A stretch of 64,000 nt of DNA, taken from NCBI GenBank assembly GCA_007858575.1, contig CP042279.1, positions 2,542,001 through 2,606,000 on the forward strand, in the 5' to 3' direction. Both the position numbers and the translations under genes were made by a program. The notes under the pieces were generated by a model that saw nothing but the letters and a program-made list of their open reading frames with translations, ran no database searches and was not told where the DNA came from. Within the stretch, counting starts at the first letter, position 1; each line of letters opens with the position of its first letter. This stretch comes from Streptomyces sp. WAC08241 (GTDB lineage Bacteria; Actinomycetota; Actinomycetes; Streptomycetales; Streptomycetaceae). Shown one piece after another: positions 47,811-58,065 of this stretch.

Positions 47811-50565
47811 ATGTCTGACCGGGTTGGTGTATGGATCTGGGCCAAGTTCAGCAATTTGCCGTGGCCGTATCCGCTGATCTGCCACATGCTCGACACCGCT
47901 GCGATGGTCGGTGTGCTGTGGGACGAGTTCCTCGACGAAGGGCAGCGCCGGCAGATCGCCGACGGCTTCGGTACATCGGTCGACGAAGCCCGGGCCATGG
48001 CCATGTTTTGGGCTGGGCTGCACGACATCGGGAAGTGCTGTCCGCACTTCGTCGGCCAGCCCTCCGGGCCGAAGCCAGAGCTCCTTGACGAGCCCGAGTT
48101 CGCTGCGGCAGCCGGGTGGATGCACGAGGAACCGATCCGGCACGAACGGGTCTCGCACCTGGTGGTGCCGACCCTCCTGGCCCGGTACGGCTACCCGGCG
48201 GGGTTGCGGCCGTCGCGGTCCGTCGCGCACCAGGTGGGGCAGATCCTCGGTGGCCACCACGGCCGGTACGGACTGGCGCTGGATAGGGCCACCATGGCCG
48301 ACCCGGGCAAGGCCGAGCCCCGTGTCGGAACGGCGTCCGGCTGGGTCGCACAGCGCCATGCCCTGACCGACGCCCTGTTCGACGCATGCGGCCGCCCTGT
48401 CCCGCCTACCCGCGTGGCGCCGGCCGGAACGGCGGTGATCGTGACCGGGCTGATCGTCCTGGCCGACTGGCTCGCCTCCCAGACCGACTGGCTCCTCGCC
48501 CGAGGAACCCAGTGGTACACCGCCAAGGACGATGACCACGTCGCGCACTACGCCCGCGCCGTCAAGGCCGCTCCCAGACATGTACAGGCCGCACAGCTCG
48601 GCACCGCCTCCTGGAAACCCGCCGGCACCTTCCAGGAGGTCTTCCCCACATTACCCGCCCCCACCCCTCCAGGCCGACCTCGCAGCACACCTGCCCGACG
48701 TGACGAAGGGACCGGGACTGCTGCTCGTGACTGCGCCGACCGGCGACGGGAAAACCGAATCCGCCCTCTACGCCGCCCGCATCATGGGCTAGGCCTCAGG
48801 CCGGACCGGCCTGGCACTCTTCCCGCCGACGATGGCCACCACCGACGCCATGTGGCTGCGCACCCGCACCTACACCGCCGCCTCGACGCTCACCGACACC
48901 CCGGTCACCCTCGTCCACTCCATGGCCTGGCTGAACACCGACTACGACCATGCCGGTGACATCCTCACCGAGGGCTGCACCAACACCTTCGCAGGAGACT
49001 GGATCCGCGGCCGCCACCGCCCCTGCTCTCCCCCGTCACCGTCGGCACCTGGGACCAGGGCACGATCGCCACTCTGCCCGTCCGCTTCAACGCCATGCGC
49101 TGGCTCGCGATGTCCGGGAAAACCATCATCGTCGACGAAGCCCACGCCTACGACGCCTTCGGCCACGCCCTGACCGTCCGCCTCCTCGAATGGCTCGGCC
49201 ACCTCGGCGCACCCGTCATCCTGCTCTCCGCCACCCTCGCCGGATCGATCGCCCGCCGCCTCGTCGACGCCTACCGCACCGGCGCCGGCCACACCACCCC
49301 CAGCACCACCACCCCCGCCTACCCCGGCTGGCTCTACACCGACGCCACCACCGGCCACATCACCGCCTCCGACACCATCCCCACCACCCGCGCCCGCTCC
49401 CTCACCGTCGACCTGCTCGACACCCGGCACACCCACGACCCCACCGACACCACCGGCCGCGCCTCCGCCCTCGACCAACTCCTCGCCCCGCTCTACGACA
49501 CCACCGCCGACTCCGGCGCCGCCCTCCTCGTCTGCAACACCGTCCCCGACGCCCAAGCCACCTACCGACAGCTGACCGCACGCACCGGAACCCGCCGCCC
49601 CCGCATCCTCCTTCTCCACGCCCGCATGCCCTCTGGCAACGCGACGAGACCACCCGCAGCCTCCTCGCCATCCTCGGCCCCAAAGCCACCCGCCCCACCA
49701 CCCCCGTCATCGTCGTCTCCACCCAGCTCGCCGAACAGTCCCTCGACATCGACGCCGACCTCGTCGTCAGCGACCTCGCCCCCTCGCCCAACTCCTCCAG
49801 CGAGCCGGCCGCGGCCACCGCCACGAACTCGGCACCCGCGGCACCCGACCGGCCTGGGCCCCCACCCCCGCCCTCGCCATCCTCAACCCCACCGGACAAC
49901 TCCCCCACGCCCCTGGGGCAACGTCTACGACCCAGCCCTCCTGCGCCGCACCCGCGACCTCCTCACCAGCCGGAAAGACACACCGATCGACGTACCCGGC
50001 CACATCGCCACGATGATCGAAACCGTCTACGCCGACCTCAACGAACTCGCCGACCAAGCCCTCACCGACGACCAGCAGCGCGCCGCCCGCGAAGCCGCCG
50101 ACACCGCCACCGGCGATGCCCGCACCATCCCCACCCCGGCCACGGTCACCGACCTGTACCCCTCACCACCTACGACGGCGACGAAGACGACCTCGTCACC
50201 CGACTCGGCGCGGACAGCCTCCGCCTCCTCCCCACCTACACCACCCCCGACGGCCAGACCTACCTCGACCCCGCCTGCACCCGCCCACTGCCCACCCCGC
50301 CACCCGAGCACAAACAGCTCGACCGCGACACCGTCGCCGCCCTCGTACGCCTCACCGTCACCCGCCCCGGCACCTACCTCCCCACCAGCGACCCGCACAC
50401 CAAACCCCCGCCGACTGGTCCCGCACCCCCATCGCACGAGACCTCCGCCTCCTCCCCCACCCCACCACCGCAGGCATACCGCAGCCGTATACCGCCGGCA
50501 GACACACCCTCCACCTCGACCCCGAACTCGGAATCGTCCGCACCCCTGTCACACCCCGCCATTAG
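47811..50565 (+). CDS. cas3: CRISPR-associated nuclease-helicase Cas3 (type I-E), with an internal amber codon
   Basis: About 910 residues. The HD nuclease domain is clear: MLDTAAMVGVLWDEFLDEGQ (first His), MFWAGLHDIGKCCPHFVGQP (HD) and VGQILGGHHGRYG (HH). The helicase has Walker A TAPTGDGKTESALYAARIMG, the DEAH box IIVDEAHAYDAFGHALTVRL, motif III LLSATLAGSIARRLVDAYR, and VIVVSTQLAEQSLDIDADL with the Q-x-x-R-GRxHR segment after a shift. The C-terminal domain ends LGIVRTPVTPRH. An in-frame TAG at 48790-48792 follows Walker A where Gln is expected. Other defects are single-base shifts. It degrades target DNA once Cascade binds. Confidence 0.93.
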
Positions 50566-50597
50566 ACTCCGCCCAGCCACCGCACCTTGACAAAGAA
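50566..50597 (+). promoter_or_regulatory. Short leader-like sequence before CRISPR array 2
   Basis: Only about 32 bp separate the cas3 stop from the first repeat. It contains TTGACA at 50587-50592 followed by AAGAATCC. The same sequence recurs at the internal cas3 relic (about 53387-53411). It could be a -35 element of an array promoter or the trailer flank, since the array's direction is unresolved. Confidence 0.45.
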
Positions 50598-53185
50598 TCC
50601 GTCCCCGCAGATGCGGGGTCTTCCGCGGGACCAGATCCGCCAGTACGGCAACGCTGTATCGTCCCCACCCCTGCGGGGTGCGCAGACGCCGACGATCTGG
50701 CCCGGCCCGTACGCCCCGCGCTTCCCGACCAACGGGGTGTACCGGCGTGGGCGGCCTGGCGCGCCTTGCCGGTGTACCGCTGGCGTAGTGTGTTCTCGCC
50801 GAAGCGAGGGTCTTCCGGAGTTCTGGTGCCCGGTCGGCATGGAACGGGCGTTATCCCGGCGCCTGCGGGGAGGGGGCGCCTCGGTGCTGCGTGCCCGGGT
50901 GGCGGAGATGGTCGTCCCCGCGCCTGCGGGTTTTACTCCCGCGCGGTCGCCAGGGCGGCGTAGACGCCGGCGTCGTCCCCGCGGCCGCGGGGTTGCTCCT
51001 TGTCCTGGGTCTCCTTCTTCGAGCCGGTACCATCATCCCCGCGTCTGCGGGGTTGCTCCGTCCAGCTTCGCGCGACCGCTTTCCATCACCTGTCGTCCCG
51101 CGCCCGCGGGGTTGCTCTACGCAGGTCACCAAGCAGGACGTGACGCGCGGGTCATCCCCGTGCCTGCCGGGTTGCTCCCACATACGGATATCCGTATGCG
51201 ACGGTCCCGGATCGTCCCCGATCCGCAAGGATTGCTCGTACGCCGGCCCGGCCGCCCACGGCCTCGATGTGTCGTCCTCGCGCCCACGAGGATTGCTTTG
51301 CGGACTCGGCCGTACTGACCACCCAGGCCGAGGCCGTCCCCGCTTCCGCAGGGATTACTCGCCGAGTGTGGTGCCGAGATGCCGGAGCATGAGGTTGTCC
51401 TCGTGCCCGCGGGGTTGCCCTCCACGCTCCCCGACGCGGCGATCGAAGTCTCGTCGTCCCCGCGCCTGCGGGGTCGCTCCCCCTCGACGCGGCCCCCGAC
51501 CGCCCTCGGTGTCGTCCTCGCGCCCGCTGGGGGTCCCCGTCGTCCCCGCGCCCGCGGGAATTTCTCGCCGAGCGGGCCGTCGACCACCTCACCGGCCGCG
51601 TCGTCCCCGCGCCCGCAGGGGTTGCTCCGGGCGGCCGTCCAGGAGGGAGCGGCCGATCGGGTCGTCCCCGCGCCCGCGGGGTTGCTCCTGCAGCCGGAAT
51701 CCGACAGCCAGCCGGCCATCGTCGTCCCCGCGCCCGCAGGGGTTGTCCGCACGCCTGCGCCATCGCACTCCTGGACCACCCGTCGTCCCGCGCCCGCGGG
51801 GTTGTCCCGGTCCCACGCCTGGGCGGCGCTCCTCGCGCTCGTCGTCCCCACGCCCGCGGGGGTTGTCCGGTGGCGGTCATCATCACGGCCACCGGCATGA
51901 TGTCGTCCCCGCGCCCGCAGGGGTTGTCCCTCGCTCGCTTTGTAGCCCCACTGGTCGGCGCGTCGTCCCGCGCCCGCGGGGTTGTCCCCACGTCGCACAG
52001 ATCGCCCCTGCTGGCTCCTGGTCGTCCCCGCGCCTGCGGGGTTGCTCCCGATGGTGATCCACCGGCTCTCCGACCTGCTGTCGTCCCTGCGCCCGCGGGG
52101 GTTGTCCCGTGACGGTGACGGGGGTGCCCGGAAGCGCGCCGTCGTCCCCGCGCCTGCGGGGTTGTCCCGGGTCGCTGGACTCGGCGCATTTGGCGGTGTC
52201 GTCGTCCTCGCGCCCGTGGGGTTGTCCCTGGCCGAGGCGATGCAGCACCACCGCGTCCCGGTCGTCCCGTGCCCGCGGGGTTGCTCGGCCCAGATGCGGG
52301 CGCGGGCCTCCCGCTCGAGTCGTCCCCGTGCCCGCGGGGGTTGCTCGGCCCAGATGCGGGCGCGGGCCTCCCGCTCGGAGTCGTCCCGCGCCCGCGGGGT
52401 TGCTCCCCGAGACCCTCACCGTCCTCGCCGCCGGGCTGTCGTCCCGCGCCCGCGGGGTTGCTCATTGGTCGTCTTGACCTCGTCCTTGGACATCTGGTTG
52501 TCCCCGCGCCTGCGGGGTTGTCCCGCGATGGCCCGGCGGCTCGGACTCCAGGGGCCGTCGTCCCCCGCGCTCGTGGGGTTGCTCGCCTGCCGCTCAGACC
52601 GGAGGGACCCCCGCTCGTCGTCCCCGCACTCGCGGGGTTGCTCGGACCTGCTGCTCGAAGACCTCGCCAACTAGTCGTCGTCCCCGCGCCGGCGGGGTTG
52701 CTCCACCTTCCTGCTGGGGTTCTCCGGGCTTGGCTTGTCGTCCCCGCATCCACGGGGTTGTCCCGTGCACGGCGGGATCATCGACGAGCTGCTCGTGTCG
52801 TCCTCGCGTCCGCAGGGGTTCTCGACGAACGCCGCACTCCCGGACGGGACGAAGGTGTCGTCCCGCGCCCGCGGGGTTGTCCGGTGTACGTGAGCGGGAC
52901 GACGACGGCTTGGTTGTCGTCCCCGCGCCTGCGGGGTTGTCCGCAGGTCAAGGAGCGGTACGCCGCCCGACGGTACGTCGTCCCCGCGCCCGCAGGGATT
53001 GCTCGACCTGGAGCGCCACGTAGGCGCGAAGGGGTATGTCGTCCCTGCGTCTGCGTGGGGTTGCTCCCGGGAGAGGACACAGCCGGATACCGCGTCGTCG
53101 TCCCCGCGCCCGCGGGGCTGCTCGTACTACACGAGCGGACCCGACCCGCGCTGGAGGTCGCCCCGGTGCCCACTGGGGTTTCCCC
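50598..53185 (+). CRISPR. CRISPR array 2, first segment (about 42 units)
   Basis: Repeats with core GTCCCCGCGCCCGCGGGG, preceded by GTC and followed by TTGCTC or TTGTCC, total about 28-29 bp at a 61-bp period with 32-bp spacers. The first four or five units (to about 50900) are strongly degenerate (for example TCCCGACCAACGGGG and TCGCCGAAGCGAGGG), after which copies are regular. Two adjacent spacers near 52286 and 52346 are identical. The palindromic stem and the strand pattern are those of type I-E repeats. Ends at the internal cas3 relic. Confidence 0.95.
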
Positions 53186-53411
53186 TCGTACGCCTCACCA
53201 TCACCTATCTCCCCACCAGCGACCCGCCCCTCCCCGTCGACTGGGCCCGCACCCCCATCGCACGAGACCTCCGCCTCCTCCCCCACCACCGCAGGCATAC
53301 CGAAGCCCTACACCGCCAGCAGCCACACCCTCCACCTCGACCCCGAACTCGGAATCGTCCGCACCCCTGTCACACCCCGCCATTAGACTCCGCCCCAGCC
53401 ACCGCACCTTG
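53186..53411 (+). pseudogene. cas3: Second copy of the cas3 3' end inside the array
   Basis: This stretch is a diverged copy of 50343-50597. It contains the same end of the cas3 C-terminal domain (CACGAGACCTCCGCCTCC, then ACCGCAGGCATACCG), the coding end at TAG 53384-53386, and the post-stop TTGACAAAGAATCC that leads straight into a repeat. It differs from the main copy by a ~14-bp deletion near the start and scattered substitutions. Only about 200 bp of cas3 are present, so it is a relic. It shows that a [cas3 end + array] unit was duplicated or two arrays were fused. Confidence 0.88.
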
Positions 53412-54149
53412 ACAAAGAATCCATCCCCGCACATGCGGGGTTGCTCGATCTCGGCCAGCACGGCGAGGTCGCCGTTGATGTCGTTCCCGTGCCTGCGGGG
53501 TTGCTCCAGCTACAGGTTCCGATCCGGCAGTGGGCCTGTGTCGTCCCCGCGCCCGCGGGGTTGCTCCTCCTTCGCGTCGCCCGTCAGGGCCGCGCCGAAG
53601 TCGTCCCGCGCCCGCGGGGGTTGCTCGACCCACGCCTTCACCATGCCCCCGCCCTCGTGTCGTCCCGCCCCCGCGGGGTTGTCCCGTGCACGGTGGGATC
53701 ATCGACGAGCTGCTCGTGTCGTCCTCGCGTCCGCAGGGGTTGCTCCTCGAGTCGGCCTGCCTGGAACTGACCCGCCTCGTCGTCCCCGCACTTGCGGGGT
53801 TGCTCTGCCTGAGCACCTACGGATTTTTCGGAGGTGGCGTCGTCCCCGCGCCCGCGGGGTTGCTCGCGGACGGCTGTTTCACTGAGTGAAACGCGCGAAG
53901 TCGTCCCCGCGCCCGCAGGGAATGCTCCCGGCTCACCGTCCCGTACGAGCTGCCCGCCGGGTCGTCCCCGCGCCTGCGGGGTTGTTCGTCGATTCTCTTC
54001 CGCGGTGGCACGGGTTCCTGTCGTCCCCGCGTCCGCGGGGTTGCTCCTGCGGGACGACGCCGGATCGCAGGTACCTGAGTCGTCCCCGCGCTCGCGGGGG
54101 TTGCTCGTCGACGGGGCAGCAGCGCCGCATCGAGCAGATCCTCGGCAAC

Positions 54150-54330
54150 GTCGACACGGTCCTCCCCTGCCGACGCGGGGGTGTTCCGATCGTCTGGTTT
54201 ATGCGGTCCTGGAGCAGTATGTCTTCTGTCAGTGCAGGGGCGCTCCCTAGCTGAGGCCGCCGCGCGCGAGCTGGATCTCGTTCTCCTCACCGACACGGGG
54301 GTGTTTCGACGGACAAGACACCTAGGAGGT
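54150..54330 (+). repeat. Diverged CRISPR block, copy A
   Basis: Contains spacers S1 (GATCGTCTGGTTTATGCGGT...) and S2 (TAGCTGAGGCCGCCGCGCGC...), flanked by atypical repeats such as CCTGCCGACGCGGGGGTGTTCC and GTCAGTGCAGGGGCGCTCC in shortened form. Partial and the most diverged of four copies of the same spacer series. Confidence 0.75.
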
Positions 54331-54904
54331 CAGCGACTGGGTTTTCCCCGCCTCCGCAGGGGTTGCTCCCCGCGGCCGCTGACGAGGAGGGCGAGGCGTC
54401 GTCCCCGCACCTGCGGGGGTTGTCCGAACGGGCTTGCGCAGGACGGCACCGAGGCGCTGTTATGCCCGCGCCCGCGGGGTTGCTCCGGATGATCCGGGGC
54501 GAGTTCGTGGGCAACGTGGTAGTCCCGCGCCCGCGGGGTTGCTCCAGCTCGGCGCGGGCCTTCTTCCGCCCGGCACCGTCGTCCCCGCGCTCGCGGGGGT
54601 TGCTCGACGTGGGTCTGTACCGCCGTATGCGGCTGTGGTCGTCCCCGCGCCTGCGGGGTTGCTCGACCGTCGCGGCAGTCGGCTCCCCGGCGCTCGCGTC
54701 GTCCCCGTGCTCGCGGAGGTTGCTGGCCCGCTGGGATTTGGAGCGCGCCGAGCTGATGACAGTCCCGCGCCCGCGGGGTTGTCCCCGCGCCGCCTGGACC
54801 GGGCCTGAGCCGCGTAGTCGTCCTCGCACCCGCGGGGGTTGCTCTCAAGGGAAGGTCGAGAGCAGGCCCGCCGTATCGTCGTCCCCGCGCCTGCGGGGGT
54901 GTTC

Positions 54905-55185
54905 GGCTGGCCTGATCGCCTTCCTCCGCCTCACCGCGTCCTCCTGCCGAAGCAGGGGTGTTCCAATCGTCTGGTTGATCCGGTTCTGGAGCGGGGTGGC
55001 TTCCCCGTCAGCGCGGGGGCGCTCCGTAGCGAAGGCTGCCGCGCGCGAGCTGCATCTCGTCCTCCTCACCGGCGCGGAGTGTTCCATGGCCGTACGGTCA
55101 CGCCAAGAACATGAGGTTGTCCTCCCGCTGACGCGGGGCTGCTCCTGGCCGAACGGACCGCCGGCCTGCAGCCCGAGGTCGCCCT
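54905..55185 (+). repeat. Diverged CRISPR block, copy B
   Basis: Five consecutive spacers S0-S4: starting GGCTGGCCTGATCGCCTT, CAATCGTCTGGTTGATCC, GTAGCGAAGGCTGCCGCG, ATGGCCGTACGGTCACGC and GGCCGAACGGACCGCCGG. The repeats between them have a stem of the form CCCGTCAGCGCGGGGGCG or CTCCCGCTGACGCGGGGC, clearly different from the array consensus. The most complete copy together with D. Confidence 0.8.
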
Positions 55186-57902
55186 TGCGTCTGCGGGTTT
55201 ACTCGACGATCGCCCACGACAGGCGGAGTGCCTTCTCGTCGGCCCCGCGCCCGCAGAGGTCGCTCCCTGACAATGACTGGTGGTGGCAGCCTCGCCGGGT
55301 CGTCCCGCGCCCGCGGGGTTGTCCCGTGAAGCCGCTCCCGTACGACAGGAGCATCACGTCGTCCCCGCGCCCGCGGGGTTGTCCGCCCCACTCCTTGGGG
55401 TGCACGCGCATGGAGAAGTCGTCCCCGCGCCCGTGGGGGCGTCCCCACGCCCGCGGGGGTTGCTCGTTCTGGCACTTCGGAGGAGAGAAGCTCGTCTTGT
55501 CGTCCCCGCGCCTGCGGGGTTGCTCGGCACCCGCCCTCGTGGCGCGCGGGAGGCACCGGGTCGTCCCCGCGCCCACGGGGGTTTCCCAGCTTCTGTTCGC
55601 CGGCCACGAGCGACGTAGTGTCGTCCCCGCGCACGCGGGGTTGCTCGGAAGTCCGCGTCGCGTCCGGCACCGCAGGCACGTCGTCCCGCGCCCGCGGGGT
55701 TGCTCCTTCTCCATGCCGCTCGGGTAGAGGCTCAGCACGTCGTCCCCGCGCACGCGAGGGTTGCTCGTCGCCCTGTGTGTCCGGCGCGTGCGGGTCGACG
55801 TCGTCCCCGCGCCTGCGGGGTTGTCCCTGCGTGACGCTGTCGACGGACGGTGTCCCGGTGTCGTCCCCGCGCCCGCGGGGTTGCTCGACCGCCCGCGACG
55901 ACCTCGCGTTCCTCGCCCAGTCGTCCGCGTCCGTGGGGGTTACTCCGACGACACGGTGAACGCCAGCGCGATCCTGTCGTTGTCCCCGCGTCCGCAGGGG
56001 TTGCTCCCTCGGGCCGCTCACCGTGTACAGGCCGGACGGGTCGTCCCCGCGCCTGCGGGGTTGCTCGCGACCGACGACATCGACACCCAGGTGATCGAGT
56101 CGTCCCCGCGCCAGCGGGGTTGCTCCTTCGGGTTGCTCGCGGCAGCCTCTTCCAGCTCGTCGTCCCTGCTCCCGCGGGGGTTACTCCGTGAGGGTGGTCA
56201 GGAGCTGCGGCGGAACTGGTCGTCCGCGTCCGCGGGGGTTGTCCGAGGTCGGGCTCTAGTGATCAGGGTCGTCCCCGCGCTCGCGGGGGTTGCTCGTTCT
56301 GGCGCGGCGTGTTCACCGGGACCCTCATGTCGTCCCCGCGCCCGCGGAGGTTGCTCTCTGGCCGGCACGTACCAGTCGGCAGGGCAGTAGTCGTCCCCGC
56401 GTCCGCGGGGTTGTCTGCCGCCGCGCGTTGCGGCTGACCAGTACGGAGCGTCGTCCCCGCGCCCGCGGGAGTTGTCCCGCGATCACGAGCGGGGCGATCA
56501 CGAGCGTCGTATCGTCCCCGCGCCCGCGGGGGTTGTCCCGAGTCCCTGTCCGACGCGGCGGAGCAGCTGCGGGTCGTCCCCGCGCCCGCGGAGGTTGCTC
56601 GAACTCGGTGGCCGCGTACGCGGCGTTCCAGCGGTCGTCCCCGCGCCCGCAGGGGTTGCTCCTCGGAGGCCGGCCTGCAGTAGAGACGGCTGGAGCCGTC
56701 CCCGCGCCTGCGGGGTTGCTCCCCGTAGTTGTCGTGCTCGGGCGTGATCAGACGGTCGTCCTCGCGCCCGCGAGGTTGCGCCCTGGTCGGTCTCGGATTC
56801 TCAGACCCGTACCGTTGTTCCCGTGTCCACGGGAGTTGCCCCGGTGGACACGACATCCAGATCGCCATGGGCCAATTCTTCCCGCGTCTGCGGGGTTGCT
56901 TCTCGTCCGGGCCCGGCCCTCGGCCGCGCGCTTGTCGTCCCCGCGCCCGCAGGGGTTGCTCCGCGGCGGCCATCTTCAGCACCCCGACGCCCAGGTCGTT
57001 CCCGCGCCCGCGGGAGTTGCTCCCTGCGGTAATCACCCCGGAGGGGGTACTGACCGTCGCCCCCGCGCCTGCGGGAGTTGCTCCGCGCACGAGATCGAGC
57101 GGACGGTCGCCTCGGGGCCGTTCCCGCGCTCGCGGGGTTGCCCTCCGGGCACGTGCCCGGAGGGCAAGGTGGTGGTCGTCCTCGCGCCCGCGGGGGTTGC
57201 TCGGGGGCCGTCAGGGGCGTTAGGACGGCCGATGTCGTCCCCGCGCCCGCGGGGGTTGCTCCCGCGCCGCCGACACCACCCAGCAGTAGCCCGCGTCGTC
57301 TCCGCGCCCGCGGGGTTGCTCGGCTGCGAGCTCGGCAGAGGCAGCGCCCGCGTTGTCGTCCCCGCGCCCGCGGGGGTTGCTCACTACGGACATGCAGGTC
57401 GGAGGGGATCCGGCGTCGTCCCCGCGCCCGCAGAGGTTGCTCGGGCGACCACGTCACCCGCATGGGCCAGGCCCTGCCGTCCTCGCGCCTGCGGGGGTTG
57501 CTCGACGAGGCCGGTTGGCTGCGCGCGCAGATGGCTGTCGTCCCCGCGCCCGTAGGGGTTGCGCCGGCACGATGTCGAGATCGATGCCGGACAGGCCGTC
57601 GGCCCCGCGTCTGCGGGGTTGCTCCTGCTGCCGGGTGCTGAGGATGATGGCTCCGTCGTCGTCCCGCGCCCGCGGGGTTGCTCGACGACGCAGGCCTCGC
57701 CGGACGTGCTGAGCGCGTCGTCTCCGCGCTCGCGGGGTTACTCGACGGTGAGCAGGGCGCACCGTTCGGCGGTCATGCCGTCCCGCGTCCGCGGGGTTGC
57801 TCGTGGACGGCACCTGCACCATGCTCGACGCGTCGTCGTCCCCGCGTCCCCGTGCCTGCGGGGTTGCTCAATTGTGAGCGAACGGAACCGTCGCTACCTG
57901 CC

Positions 57903-58065
57903 GTCGTCCCCGTCAGCGCGGGGTGCTCCGTAGCGAAGGCTGTCGCGCGCGAGCTGCATCTCGTCCTCCTCGTCGGCGTGGGGTGTTCCATGGCCGTACG
58001 GTCACGCCGAGAACATGAGGTTGTCCTCCCTGCTGACATGGGGGTTGCCCGGCCAAGATCGTCAG
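57903..58065 (+). repeat. Diverged CRISPR block, copy C
   Basis: Spacers S2 (GTAGCGAAGGCTGTCGCG...) and S3 (ATGGCCGTACGGTCACGC...) in the same order as in copy B, with repeats CCCGTCAGCGCGGGGTGC, CTCGTCGGCGTGGGGTGT and CTCCCTGCTGACATGGGG. Normal repeats flank it on both sides. Confidence 0.8.

Noticed and set aside
53186-53411. Second cas3 gene
   Set aside because: Only the last ~200 bp of coding sequence is present, with a deletion. It is a relic, not a gene.
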